Shown here one piece after another: positions 12,893 to 28,439 of a stretch of 64,000 bases of DNA. The notes beneath the pieces were generated by a model. That model was not told the origin of the DNA, did not search any database, and was given only the letters and a program-made list of their open reading frames with translations. Within the stretch, counting starts at the first letter, position 1; each line of letters opens with the position of its first letter. Source of the stretch: Eonycteris spelaea (Eukaryota; Chordata; Mammalia; Chiroptera; Pteropodidae); NCBI GenBank assembly GCA_003508835.1, contig PUFA01000006.1, positions 1,922,001 through 1,986,000 of the forward strand, in the 5' to 3' direction. Made by a program: the position numbers and the translations under genes.

Positions 12893-13075
12893 TGGGCACA
12901 GTTACAGAGAACAGTCTACTGATCTGCAGAAGCAGCATTGCCTCAGAGCTCGTTAGGTTCAAATTCTCTGGTCCTACTCCAGACCTACAGGATCAGAATC
13001 TCCAGAGGTGGGGCCCAGAAATCTGTAATTTAATAAGCTCTCCGTGTGATTCTTATAAACACTAAAGTTAATGCA
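12893..13075. mobile_element. MER5-type hAT-Charlie fossil
   Basis: The core 'ggtcctactccagacctacaggatcagaatctccagaggtgggg' and 'gattcttataaacactaaagtt' match the MER5A/B non-autonomous DNA transposons. It is ancient and non-coding. Confidence 0.75.
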
Positions 13076-13262
13076 AAGATGCACTATCTTAGGGCAACGA
13101 TTTTTAAAACATGGATTGACTTTACATTTTAATCTGAACACTGTAAATAACAAATGTATAGTCAAAATACATTAATAAATAAAAAATTTTAAATATAAAG
13201 AAAAGAATACATTGGTTGAAATTTTATTTGAAGATTGAATGGCAATTAAGAATTTTATTTTC

Positions 13263-14012
13263 GGGAGGCCACGGACTTTCCGACCTGGAACTATGGCCCA
13301 GTTTGTCTGTAACCTCGCAGAGAAGGCCCTGGCACTGGTAACACTGATGTGACTTACTGGAAGCCACGACTGGCCACATTTTGGCACTATACCAAGGTTG
13401 AACTGGTTCCTCCAATCCCTGCTGAGATCCCTACAGCTATTCAGAGCTTGAAAAAAATAGTAATAGCGCTCAAACTGGTCGCTTCAAACAGCTCACAGTT
13501 AAGGAAGCTCTGCTGAATGGTTTGGTGGCTACTGAGGTGTGGATGGTTTTATGTTGGCGAGATCATAGGGAAGCATGGCATCATTGGCTATAATGTTTGA
13601 AGACCAATCTTTAACATCTTTTCTTGTTCGTTTATTATTTGCATGTCTTTAGGCCATGTATGAGCAGACCGGTATTTGAATAAAATAAAATATGTCGAAA
13701 TCAATGTTTTCTATATAAAACACTGCATGGAAGGTCACAGTTTCTCCTGATATTAAGTTAGATTGTCTTTTGCTTTAATAATGTTAATATAGTTCTAAAT
13801 GCATGACTTTGCTTAGCCTGAAATTGGAAAGAAAATGTGAATACACCAACCTGGTACGTATATTTATGAAGATAACATTTCAATTTGAAGGTGAGAAAAC
13901 TAAAACTTGGTAGGAGAAATAGTAATACCATGTACCAAAGTCAAATTTTGTCAGTAGTATAAAGAATAAAATTTGGATGGTTTCTCTTTGCTAAAAAAAA
14001 AAGAAAAAGAAA
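13263..14012 (+). pseudogene. ATP5MG: Processed retrocopy of ATP5MG (ATP synthase subunit g)
   Basis: An intronless copy starts with MAQFV (ATG at 13293) and ends GKHGIIGYNV then TGA at 13598-13600, matching the mitochondrial F1Fo-ATP synthase membrane subunit g. At least three frameshifts break the frame: near 13338, near 13460 and near 13548. It is followed by a long 3' UTR with an internal AATAAA near 13680, a second AATAAA near 13965, and a poly(A) tail at 13993-14012. A 15-base target-site duplication flanks it (13248-13262 and 14013-14027, AAGAATTTTATTTTC). This is L1-mediated retroposition. It is not a functional gene. Confidence 0.92.
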
Positions 14013-14027
14013 AAGAATTTTATTTTC

Positions 14028-16095
14028 TCCCCCTTTCTCTATTTTAATTTCTTTGGAGGCTTCCAAGTAAATGGTGTTTGTTAATTATCTCAATATCGTA
14101 TTCGTCCAGGATCTTAAAGTCAGTTAGCAATTTTAGATAACATAATTAAATCATCATTAAAGAATGATACAATCACTGTTAATAATAAGAATCTGATAGA
14201 GAAATATATATGGCCCCCTAAAACTTTACCCAGTTAGCATAGTTAGCATAACTCCATAGGCTCACATAATTTTTATTTTTGTCTGAGATTTACAAGGAAA
14301 AAAATTATAAAGATACTAGTTACTTAAATTATGATTCAACTTAATTGTATGCCCATGCTTACATTTAGAATTCTTAAATATTAGTGTAAATAATAATAAT
14401 AAAATGTAATTCTCATAAGGCAATTTTAAGGAATTTAGGTGATTATTTGTCTTCTTATTTAAACCAAATCCAGAGGCTTATATAAATTAAAATGACATAT
14501 TTGCATGTTTATTTCTCACAGTGGTAAAATCAAGAAATCATTTAACCATATTTTAAGCCCCAGACTCCCCCAACAATTTATCAAAGGGTTTACCTTGATT
14601 AGGTGTATTAAGTTAATTTTGATGAAATTTTAATTTCCTTGATTTAGTTTACTTCTAAATTTCAGTTAAAAGTCTTAGTACAAAAGAATTTCTTAAAACC
14701 TTTTTTATGACTATTAATTGTTGACTTGATGTCAAATTACATGGCTTCACACTGTCTTCTACTCAGCAGGGATACCAGAGCTAACAGACAAGGGCAGCCT
14801 CTCTCTTACCAAACAAACTCTTTAGGCAAAGGAATTATATTTGAAGAATACTATTTAAAATTTTGCCAGTAAGTTAGTTGTTTACATAGTTATTTACAAG
14901 AAGCTCTAAATTTTTATTAGAGTGTAATGTTTACCTTTTAACCAAAGTTTTAGAACTTATCCTAGTCAAATTTAATTTTTTTTCATTTGGCAGTCACTTT
15001 TATTTTTTTAAATACCTAAGATAAAGACAACTAAAGACTAATTTCTTCAAGCTATTTACTACATTTCTTAAATGAATCAATGTAAATTCAGTCAGCGAAC
15101 TGAATTTGAGAGGCTTATGCCCTTTATCTTCTACATCTCTATGAAGGTGGACTGGCCTGCTTTATTCAAAGGTAATTTTCTAATTTTTTCAAAGGTAACC
15201 AGGAAAACAACCAGCTTTCCTTCTCTCCTAGGACCCAAAGTCCTCTTGGATGGCCTCTTGTCATTCCCTCTACTCACACAAAGGGAAAAAGCAGCAGTTA
15301 AAAGGGGTACACTAATCCTCTATCCATATGAATAGATACAGTGAAAAAAGGCAAATTCCAGAATAACTGCTAAATAATGCCACTTACATGAATATTAAAT
15401 CACGTAAAAATAGTATACTTTGTCATTTATATACGTATGAAATAGTGAAAAAAAAGTAGATCAGCGGTTGCCTGGATGGAGGGGTTGGAGTGAGAAAACA
15501 GTTTGCATTACACATTTATCCCATGATAGCAGCTGCCTCTGAGTGAGGGGAGAACAAGGCAACTGGAGATACCGACAAGGACAGGCCTTCCAGAAACAGA
15601 TGCAGAAGCCAGGGCCTAGGAGCCCCGCGGCCCCACAGGCTCCTACCACCCCACCTCACCTCTCGACCCATCCTGGGCCCAAGCAAAGGGACATGGGCAG
15701 CTAGCGTTAAACATTTTAGAGACAGAGGCTGGCAGGTGGCCCTGGGCCGAAGGGGAATGGGGGTAGGGGAGAGACTGGGTCTTTCTACGAATTCTAAAAC
15801 TCAAGGCTTGTTGGTGATGGATGAACCATAGTTGATAGGGACCCAATAGAGACCCAGAGCAGAATTGGAAGGGGGTCAGAGGTCACTCAAACGACCCCAG
15901 GCATGTGTCACCCTACTAGGTGGTGGGGGGAGGGGAGAGGGGCTTTTAAAAAATGCCATTACCACTTATAGGTGACCTGATAGAATCCTTAGGATTTCAG
16001 CCTGGAAGAAATTTGATTACGTTTACAGCAATCAAAGAGATGTCGTCTGCAGAATGAGCAGCTGATTGGATTTAGGGATTGAGGCCTCGTGTGTG
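14028..16095. other. AT-rich intergenic sequence with an L1 scrap
   Basis: This is mostly unassigned. The stretch around 15360-15500 ('cacttacatgaatattaaatcacg ... atcagcggttgcctggatgg') looks like an L1 3' fragment in + orientation. An open frame at 15072-15335 shows no recognised domain. Confidence 0.4.
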
Positions 16096-16099
16096 TTTA

Positions 16100-16300
16100 A
16101 GGACTCGGGCAAAACCGTTGGCGTTCAAATCTAGAACCTGCGATTGACTCTTCTTTGTGGCCACCAGCAAATTAAGCTCTCTGGGCCTCAGTTTCCGCAT
16201 CGTATGATGACAATTACACAGACTACTTCATTGGACTGTGGTCAGGACGAAATGGGTTAATTCATGTAAAATCCTTCCCCGCACCGTGGGAAATGGGGAA
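16100..16300 (+). mobile_element. MIR SINE fragment upstream of KLF18
   Basis: The order 'gcgttcaaatctagaacctgcgattgactc', 'aaattaagctctctgggcctcagtttccgcatc', 'gacgaaatgggttaattcatgtaaaatcc' follows MIR. It ends about 100 bases before the KLF18 promoter boxes. Confidence 0.65.
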
Positions 16301-16399
16301 ATGACTGAAATGATGTCTTCGTAGGTAACGCAATCAGCCTCTGTCCTGGAGGTCAGACTCCACAAATCGAGACTACAGCGGATGAAGCCCCGGACTCCG

Positions 16400-16500
16400 C
16401 CCTGAAGGGCGTGGCTTACTAAAGGGGCCAATCGAGACCTCAGTGCGGCGGCGGGCGCTATAAGAAGCCAGGCTCTGAGCCCAGCAGCTCCGTGCTGGCT
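16400..16500 (+). promoter_or_regulatory. KLF18 core promoter: GC/CACCC box, CCAAT, TATA
   Basis: A KLF/SP-type GGGCGTGG box is at 16407-16414, a CCAAT box at 16428-16432 and TATAAG at 16459-16464. The spacing predicts transcription starting near 16490, giving a roughly 60-base 5' UTR before the start codon at the exon 1 donor. The GC/CACCC box is itself the kind of site KLF proteins bind, so auto- or cross-regulation is possible. Confidence 0.6.
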
Positions 16501-16550
16501 CAACCTTAGCCTGAAAGCGAGCTGTCGCTGGTCGCAAGTTGGATGAACTT

Positions 16551-19464
<2,914 letters not shown>

Positions 19465-19894
19465 ACCCATCAGCTCATGAGGAAGTGAGTACAGCTGAAA
19501 GAGTCTCCTTACTCTGCCTTTGTTTGCTCGGACTTAGCACTGTGCCAAAATATAGCAGGTGCTTAATAATATTTGAAAACTTTTAAGGTTTTTATTTTTT
19601 CTCTAAAACATATAAAGAATACGTGTGTGCGTTTCAATAGGCTCAGAAGCACTCTTCACTTCCCTCACCAGGAGTAACTGCTTTTTTTATGTCCTGTGAA
19701 TCCTTCTAGATCTTGCTCTGTGCACTTACCTCTATGTGTACATGTAAAATGTATATATGTAGATGATTGATGTGTATACATAGTTCAAATGTATAAGAAT
19801 TCTATATTTGTGCTCATGTTTCTTTGGTGCTTTATTTCCATGTGGTTGGAAGAGGGACACTTGGTCACTTCCAGTGTAAAATGGTCTCAGGTGA

Positions 19895-19900
19895 AATAAA
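19895..19900 (+). terminator. KLF18 candidate polyadenylation signal AATAAA
   Basis: AATAAA lies 430 bases after the KLF18 stop, the first canonical hexamer at a plausible 3' UTR distance. No transcript evidence is available. Confidence 0.5.
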
Positions 19901-22030
19901 ACTCATTTGAGTAAGTACTTAATATACTCAAAAGTTGAGCCTCCTGTCATAACTCATTCTCTCAGGTGAAGTCTCCTTTTTCCCTCTGCCAGAATACACA
20001 GGGTGGTGCCACTGGAGGAGAGTGAATCAAGTACTGGCTACTAGGAGAAGGAGCTATCCTCTCTACTGGGCCCGGGGCCCTTTTCTTCATTGCTTCTGCT
20101 GGCATGTCTGCAGCTGGGGTGACCTTAGGTCTGTTTTTCTTTGCATGGGCATGGCTTGACAACTACTCCTGAGGAGCTTAGCCATCTTCCCTGCTGACCA
20201 GGTCCTTCTCCCAGCTCTTATAGGCCCTGACCTCTTAGGTCTGGCTTTGACTCCCACCCAACCTCCAACTTGTTTAATTTCCCCCTGGCAAAAGCCCTAG
20301 GTAAGGTCATGGACATGATCTATCCCATTCCTCACTTTGGAAAGCTCTTTCTACGCAGAGTCCTAAAAGGAAAGTGGATCGCAAATCCCCAGGGCTTCAA
20401 TTTGCCCTGCAACATTTGAGGTTCTTCCTGACCCACCAACTCTCACCTCACAGAGGCTCCAGAAGCTAGATCCCTGAGTCTTTGAGAAACGCAGACGGCA
20501 TTTTACATCAGCAGTGTGAGCAGTTATTTCTTTTTCTTCCAAGTAGCAGTATTGTTTCAAGTAGATAATGGTACTAGACACTGGTAGGTAATAGGGTAGG
20601 TTCATGGGTCGTTCATATGCCCCACTAAAATACAGTAGTTTTTATCAGGGATTTGGGACAAAGGCAAGTAGGAGTACACATAGACAATACATCTATACTG
20701 ATAATACATTCAATAGGGGAGCCATACACAGCAAAGGAGGTTTGTGGGGACCTGGAAAGACCTGCCCATAGCTGAGCTTGGGCAAAAGAGTCCCAGTGGT
20801 AGTGACCTCAAACCCAGAACCAGAGAGCTTTATCTGTTTCCCCCTCATCCTCGAGCCACAGTCACCTGTGTACCAGCAGCCAAAGGCCCAAGAAATGCAA
20901 TTCTCCCTCACATTCAGATTGAACTTTGGCCTTGGCATAGGGCCTCCAGTCCTCCATGAGAACAGAAGGACTGACCCCAGTCTTATCAGGTAAGATTGGC
21001 AGTACTCTTATTCATCTCTGGGGTCACTGAGAACCCCTTTGGGTATCCCATGATCTAGTACTTGGCCCTGAATTCTTTGGCCAATCAATCTCCTCTAGAC
21101 TGTCTACTGGTAATCAAATTCAGCTATCTTTAGGGGGAGACCTTCGCTCAGGTTGTCCAGGAGAGGGCACCATGTTATTACTCTTAGCTGTTCTTTCTCC
21201 TTGCCAGTAGCCACTTTTACCATGTCTGGGAATTTTTCAGTTAGGACTTGAACTGTGTCTTGGACCAATTGATCTGACCTCACAAAGAGGTTTAATGAGG
21301 CCTGGTGACCTGCACCAGCAGGAGCATCATAGACAAACCTGGAAATTTGAATCAGGCTAACAATCTTACCATCTACTGTTCCCATTAAAGACGTGAGAGA
21401 CCACAAAGATGGCTTGCAGGGACATGAGGGCCTCTGAAAGTGTGGTCCAAACAAGGAACTTGTCATGAGTGGGCCAAACCTGTCAAATACTACCTGCCAA
21501 GGAAGGAGGTCTTAGATGCTTGCACTCTCCCATCCCCCTCTTCCTCATTAGGAAAAGTGACCACTGTCAGGGCATTTCAAAATAGGAGGTCCATAGTCAT
21601 GTTACTGAGTTCAAGAAGATGATCATTTTCACTGTGGAAGCAAACTAACCAAGTCTCTAAGGTCTCTTTGGACTACAGAACAAAGTGATCCAAAGAACTA
21701 CACTCTCACTGAAGGAGTGAGTCTCAATACCACAACACATCGCAGGACATCCCTTGGTCCCAGGGACCTGCTGAGAGCCAGTAGTTACTGGATGCAATTC
21801 AGCATGTGAGGTCTGACAGTTTTGGGTCCCATTGCTTCAGGACAATAAACAGCATCCAGGGAACTCCTTCTGTAGCTTAGAGTCCCAGACGAGTCCAGAC
21901 AGGAAATAGAGGGCAAAGAGGACCAATGGTTCCCCTCAGAACCAAAAACTTCCTGTATCTAATCCACTAGCACTTCCAAAGGCCCTTTGGCGTGGTGTTG
22001 AAAGTGCCCCTTGTGACTCTCAGGCCTTTT
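19901..22030. other. Intergenic sequence, possibly ERV-related
   Basis: No gene was recognised. A 120-codon open frame on the - strand (21104-21466) contains RFVYDAPAGAGHQ but no domain I know. The LTR-like features directly to the right would fit remnants of a - strand provirus, but no gag, pol or env motif is visible. Chance openness is equally likely. Confidence 0.3.
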
Positions 22031-22490
22031 ATGATTAGAACAAGCCAAACTGAAGGTAAAAATCAAGACTTTATTCTCTTACTCTTACAGTGCAAGAGGT
22101 GAAAAGGAAAGGTGCTGGCTTCCTAATGCTTTATTTTCCTCAAGGAACAGCACCAGGCAAGGGTCAGATGAATGTGGGCAGATGGGAGAATTATCTCACT
22201 GCCAGGAGCCCCAAACAAAAGGCCCTTGCCTTTTTATGGACCTGGAGGAGCTGGGGGAGGAAGAGGAAGAAGAGCTAGGAGTGGAAAAGTACTGAGTCAG
22301 AATGAATAAAAGTGCCTCACTAAGGACCGCATGAAGGGCTTTTGATGGAGGTGACCAGGCTAGAAATGAAAATACGCACATAAGCATGTCTGGCGCACTA
22401 GGCTCTGAGTCCTTGCAGCTAGCTCTGGATGCTAATTGCAATCTCCTTATGTACCACAACGAACATGCTCTATGATTGCATCAGTCTAAG
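22030..22490 (-). mobile_element. Candidate ERV LTR, antisense
   Basis: Read on the - strand, CCATAAAAAGG near 22230 and GAATAAAGTC near 22070 are ordered and spaced like an LTR TATA box and poly(A) signal. Ends and target duplication could not be set. Confidence 0.3.
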
Positions 22491-23035
22491 CCCAATCAGA
22501 GGAGAAAAAGCACACAGTAGTTTAAATGGGAAATTTAATGAATGAATAAACTATGATAAAAGAGTAACTATAAAATGTCAGAGAACACTGTATCGTACCC
22601 TAGGGCTGAGAGAGAGCATCCAAGGAAACACAAACTTGGAAGTTGCAGTTCAGATCTCACTGAAGAATGTGTAGTTGCAGAAGGCAGAGAAGTTTACTGA
22701 TCTGTAGTCATTGAGGAAGCAGAGCTAGGCCACAGTCACTGATCAAGCTAGAAGCAGCCCTACAAGGGTGCAGGTGAGCTGCAGAGATGGACCAGGTGCA
22801 GGAGAGAGGGAGGTGTTGATGTGGGCAGAAGGCATGGAACACACAGTGTCCATGATGGAAGGGCTATGGTGCTGGGAGGGTCAGAGGAGACAACCTTGCA
22901 AGTTAGCAGAGGGACTGAGGGTAGTGGTGTGGGTGGGAGGCCTGGAATATGCAGTGTCTGCCTTAAGAGGGGTGCAGTAAGGTGGTCACCAGACTGTGCT
23001 GGGGCTGCAAGGTCAACGATAATGTGGAGCTGGTG
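22490..23035. other. Unassigned non-coding sequence
   Basis: A G-rich stretch with weak internal similarity between the segments near 22828 and 22941 (each a 'catggaa/cctggaa ... cagtgtc' block). No gene or repeat family was identified. Confidence 0.35.
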
Positions 23036-23590
23036 AATTAAGAGACAAACAGATCAGTGGAATAAAAGAAAGTCTATAAACAAACACAAGTACATATGGA
23101 AAATAAGGATATAATAAGCACTGGAGCAAAGATGAACTTTGAAGAAATTGTGCTGGGACAGCTACTTGACCTACTAGCAAAAGCTAAAATTAGATCTGTA
23201 CCTCATTCCATACTTAAACGTAAACTCCAAATGGGTCGGATATCTAAAAGTAAAATATGAAACCATACTAGTACTAGGAAAAAAATAGATAAATTCCTCT
23301 ATAACCAGAATTTAGAGGAAAAATTCTGACTATGACTGAAATCTAGATGCAATAAAAGAAGGGGGTTGGTAAAATTGCATGAAAATAAAAATCTTTCAAA
23401 TGCAAAAAATACTGATAAAATCAAAAGACATCCAGTGAACTCAAAAATTCAAAGGAAAATACACCAAAACCCAGAGAGAAAAAATGGACAAAATCTTGAA
23501 CAGACAAATCATAAAAAAAATTTAGATTATAAATATATGAAAAGAAATCTAATTCTCATTCATAATTTGAAGAAAAGTGCAAATTAAAGC
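23036..23590 (+). mobile_element. L1 ORF2 3' fragment
   Basis: The blocks 'agacaaacagatcagtggaataaaa', 'aaactccaaatgggtcggatatct' and 'gatgcaataaaagaagg' follow the 3' part of L1 ORF2 in + orientation. Confidence 0.75.
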
Positions 23591-23599
23591 CTACAGTCA

Positions 23600-24640
23600 C
23601 TACAGGGACGGAACAAAATTGGAATTCCTTTAAAGCTCCATTCTGAGAGGATTGTCATTATTTGACCTGTCTGGTGGTTCCCTGGAAGACTCCACTTGCA
23701 AGTCTGTATTTGACTGGACTCAGAGCTTGCCCAATATGACCAGCCTTTTCTCTGGAGGCATTTATCAAAACCGATCAGAGGCAATTATTGAACATCATAC
23801 CAGCCTGAAGCAGTGGGCAACAGTTGGAAGCAAACAATAAGCTAACAAAAAGATTACAAAGAACAGCTGGGGAATAAGATGCCCATAAGAGACATCTTAA
23901 TTGGAAAGATGCAACACCTTCCTGGGAATCTAGAAGGCCATGTATGTATATACGGCTGTGGTCATGCCCAGGGCTCTGCATGTGCTCAGGAAAGATCTGA
24001 GGAGGCCCTAAGCTCTCATCTCTGGCCAACCTTGAGACTTTGTGCAAGCAAGAAGTGAAGACTAAGATGCAGTTGTCAGCTGCCTGGCTGAATGTTGAAG
24101 TTGTGCTGCCCCAATATGCACAGGGAGCCTCTTGATGAAACTCGAGAGAAACCTGAGGCCTCTAAGGAAATCTCTGTCCAACCATTAGCTGACCACAGAG
24201 GTCAGCAGAGACTTGGGTGGTCACACACAACAAAGAGTATGGCCTTTGTGGAATTACTTCATAACAGTCATCAAGCAGATAACAACAAATAACCACCACC
24301 AACCCTGGGGTGGGGTGAAATCAGATTTCAGAGTTATGGCATTATATTATTTCAAATGTCCAGTTTTCAACAACAAAAGATTATGAAACATGAAACAAAA
24401 AAAGCATATTTCCCCCCATACATCAGGGGAAAAATAGCCAGTAAAAACTTCCCATGAGGAAGCCCAGACATTGGATTTACTGAACGAAGAATTTAAATTG
24501 GCTATTTTAAATATGTCCAAAGAACAGAAGAAAAGTATGAAAATGATTTCTCAGCAAATAGAGAATATCAGTACAGAAACAGAAGCAGCTGTAAAAGAAT
24601 GAAATCACAGCACAGACGAAAATTAATTCAAAATAATCAA
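23600..24640 (+). mobile_element. Old L1/HAL1-like 5' and ORF1 region
   Basis: The segment with 'gaagaatttaaattggctattttaaatatgtccaaagaac' resembles the ORF1 coiled-coil region of old L1/HAL1 elements. The preceding sequence resembles their 5' end. The frames are broken. Confidence 0.5.
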
Positions 24641-24649
24641 AGACCTAAA

Positions 24650-26050
24650 CATAAGAGCTAAAACTGAAATACTTTTAGAACAGGGGTAAATCGTTATGAC
24701 CTTGAATTAGGCATTGATTTCTTAGCTTTGACACTAAAAGTGCAAGCAAACAAATTAAAAATAAACTTCCAAAATTTAAAACTTTAGTGCTTTAAATTAC
24801 CCTATCAAGAGTATAAAAATACCACCCACGGAGTAGGGGAAAGTATTTGCAAATCATATATTTGATAAAGGTTTAGTATTCAGACTATATAAAAAGTCTC
24901 ACAACTCGCCAATAAAAAGACACCTAATTTTAAAATGAACAAGGGATTCAAATAGACATTTTCCCAGAGAAAATACAAGTGGCCAATTAGCCATATCTCT
25001 AAGAAAAATACAAAAGAGATGTACAAATGGCCAATAAGTACATGAAGAGATACTCAGCATCATTAGTCACTAGGGAAATGCAAATCGAAGTCACAGCAAG
25101 ATACCACTTCACACCCAGTAGGGTGGCTACAATCAAAAAGATAGATAATAACAAGTGTTAGTGAAATGGTGAAATCTTAACCCTCATACATTGTCAATGG
25201 AATGGTCACTTTGGAAATAGTGTTGTTTCCTCAAGATTCTAAACAAGTTACCATATGACTCAACAATTCCTCACCTGAAAAAATCGAAAACGTATGTCCA
25301 GACAAAAACTGTACACAAATGTTCGTAGCATCATTATTCATAATAATCAAAAAATGGAAACAGCCCAAGCGTCCATCAACTGATGGATAAACAAAGTGTA
25401 ATATAGCCACATAATGGAATATTCTTCAGCCATCAAAAGGAATGTAGTCTTAATTCAAGGTTCACAGATGAACCTTGAAAACATTATGCTGAGTGAAGAA
25501 GCCAGCCACAAAGACAACATATTGTGATTTCATTAATATGAAGTGCCCAGAATAGGTAAATCCATGGAGACAGAAGCAGGTTAGTGGTTGCCCAGGGCTA
25601 GAGAAAGGGGTAAATGTAGAGGTGACTATTAACGGGTGTGGGGTTTCTTTTTTGAGAGTAATGAAAATGTCTTGGAATTAAGTAGTGGTGATTACTGCAC
25701 AACTGCGTGAATATATTAAAAATACTGAAGGTACACTTTCAAAGGGTGAACTTTATGTTACATGAATGATTATATTTGGATATTAAATGAATAAATAAAT
25801 ATGCTATACTAATATGGAATCTTGTGACAGGAAAAGGACATTAGGTAAAAACTAAGGAAATCTAAATAAAGTATGGACTTCAGGTAGTAAAAATATATCA
25901 CTACTGGTTTATTATTTGTAACAAATATACCATACTAATGTTAGATGGTAATAAGAGAGGAAAATGAGTATGGAGTCTATGGGAACACTCAGGACTATCT
26001 TCCCAATTTCTCTAAAACTGCTCTAAAATAAAGTTTAACTGCCCACTCCC
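24650..26050 (+). mobile_element. L1 ORF2 3' end and 3' UTR
   Basis: A long match to L1 ORF2 C-terminal sequence: 'aaaatgaacaagggattcaaatag', 'caagataccacttcacacccag' and 'caagcgtccatcaactgatggataaac'. A 3' UTR ends near 25800, and a second L1-type 3' tail with 'taaaactgctctaaaataaag' ends near 26035. Confidence 0.8.
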
Positions 26051-26079
26051 AAGGGAAATAAAAAAGTCAGACTATTTAT

Positions 26080-26480
26080 AATTGAAATAAACCCATCTAT
26101 TAAAAGAAAAACAACATTCTCTAGATTATAGTATTGATCATAGCAAACGTCCTTCAATAGAATACTGAAATAAACATGGTACATCCATACAATGGAATTT
26201 ATGCATTGATTTAAAAGATCCTGGTAGTTCTGATTTTGCTGACACAAAACGGCCTTCGAGATGGACTGACAAGTAAACACGGTAAAAGACCCAATGGTGT
26301 CAATAATGTTACTTATATATTATAAATAGGTGTGGAAGGCACAGAACAAAAAGTAGCATCACTTCCAAGGAGAGAAGTTCAGAGTGGCAGGAGAACTCTT
26401 CGCTCAATAACATGTTCTACCTTTTGAATTTCGTACTCTATCTACATATTATCTATTTAAGATGTTTTAATGAAGCAGGC
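26080..26480 (+). mobile_element. Old L1 3' fragment
   Basis: The block 'acgtccttcaatagaatactgaaataaacatggtacatccatacaatggaatt' is an L1M-type ORF2 terminus. It is diverged. Confidence 0.55.
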
Positions 26481-27380
26481 AAAGATGGGGAAAAAAGAGG
26501 AGAAAGAAAAACTGAGAGTTAGAGGTCTTGTTTATCTTTTATCTCAACACTCAGCACAAGTAAAAGTATGATTTATAGCTAGAGGTATGAGTTAGCCAGT
26601 GAGAACGAATGAATGGATGAATACCTGAAAACCAAAGAGAAACTTAATGCAAAGCGGCATTATTTTCTTGCTATATTGAATGTAGAAGTGGAATAGATGT
26701 GCCAGTGTTTTCTAAGAGTCTTTTTACACACTATCTGTCCTACCCACCCGGCCCCACCCACAACCTTCTGCATCCATCCAGGGCTTCATTCTAAAGGCTT
26801 CTATCCTATTTCTCCAGACTGTAGGATTCCCGTTAAGAATGCTCTCTCCAGTTTATGGAGGATGGCTGAATTCTACACCAACCCATATTAAAAAAGGGGT
26901 GCCTGCTCTGGATCTGGGCCAGGCCCAGGTAAGTCTTCTTCAGGAAGGCCTTAACTGCAGGTCCAGAGCCTGAAGCCAGGCAGCCTCCAGCACCTTTTTA
27001 ACAAAAGCAGGATCATATATACCTAGCACCCCGAGATGTTGCCTATACAATCTTCCAGCAAGGATTGTGGCTGGGTGTTCGGAAGGGACCTATAGAATAA
27101 AGTCAGAAAAAATGCTTTTCATCTCAAATTCCTCATCCCAAACAGCTCCTCACAATTACCTTGACTGTGTAGATCACTGCCTGCTGCCTATCCCATATGC
27201 AGTTGCCTACTCTTCAGCCCAGATCTCCCATCCATCCTCCTAAGACAGCCCAGATGGGCTTCCCAAATGCAATTTAATCATGTTTCTGGGTCAGCCTGTC
27301 CCACATTACCCCAGAGCTCCAGGTGGAGTTAAGTGACCACTGGACACTGTATTCCCAACACTAAGACCCCTAGGCACCCA
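26480..27380. other. Unassigned intergenic sequence
   Basis: No gene found. The part after 27110 is C/T-rich and may be an extension of the L2 that follows. Confidence 0.35.
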
Positions 27381-28410
27381 GTAAAATTTTGATAAATGAG
27401 AATGAATCAAACGATTATTCCAACACTGCATGGTCAACATCTGAAAGACCTTTAGAAGGCATTTCCCCTTTCCAGATCTCATTTCCCATCCTTCTCCCAA
27501 GCTCCCTCCCAAACTACCCCACTTTACGCTCTGGAACGCCTGCTCTGCAGTCTGAGAACTCCCCCGCCTATTCCACTTCTGCCAAGAAGCTTCCTCTTCT
27601 GTTTGCCTTCATACCTCCTGACACATCTCTGCCTTACTCTCTCCATCCCACCTATCTTTGGATCTCTCTCCATGTTACTTAAAAATCACTATCCTCCCTC
27701 CCCACCAAAATCTTGTTCCATTGGATACTCTACCCTTCTAGTCACTATTCCCCCACTCACCTCATTGCTCACTTTTACTCATTCTTAGAATTTGTCACCT
27801 GCCTCATCTACTCCTGCTGCACCTTAGGTTTAGCCCTAGTCCCAGGCACCATCCAAGGATGACCAAAATAACACTCTGAACTCTCTACATTTCCAAAAAC
27901 CTTCCCCTCTAGTCCACTTCACTTCTATGGCCATATCCTGGATTTCACCATCATTCTACTCCCCAAGACACCTACACAGCATGCTCATCTCCACCACCAT
28001 TTCTGTCAAGCCTCACTCCACTATTCCTAATATACCAGTTATCTCACTTCAGGGGAATCTATCAGCAGCTCTACTGTCTATTCCTCAGCCTTCTCTGGAC
28101 TTCACATTCTCCCCCACCCTAACCTCGCCTTAGACTCTAGGGCCCTTGATTCTCCTGCTATTGTCTTAAACTCCTTTGTTTCTTTTTTGTCCTGCTGTGG
28201 CACTCACCTGACAAAACCCCAACCCCTGCTGACTCTTCCATAATTACACAAGCCACTTTCTCCTGATGCCACAGGAGAAAATCCCATAAGAGTAGACTGA
28301 CACTTCTCTAAATTGTCACCAAGTTCAGCCAAGCTCTCACCCTTGCCCCACAATCCTTCTCTTTCTCTAGTCAGCATACAATCCACCAAGGTAACAACCA
28401 CCCTTTGACT
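27380..28410 (+). mobile_element. L2 (LINE-2) ORF2 5' region
   Basis: C/T-rich sequence with 'ctgacaaaaccccaacccctgctgactcttc' and 'ccacaggagaaaatcccataagagtagactgacac' matches the spacer before the L2 reverse-transcriptase domain in + orientation. It is heavily decayed. Confidence 0.6.
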
Positions 28411-28439
28411 AATGCCTCAAAGAGAAACATCACAAGTGC

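Noticed and set aside
13293..13600. Functional ATP5MG gene
   Set aside because: Several frameshifts, no introns, and a poly(A) tail with target duplication mark a processed pseudogene.
21104..21466. 120-codon - strand frame
   Set aside because: No domain, no homologue recognised and no promoter or splice context. It is kept only as part of an unassigned ERV-like interval.
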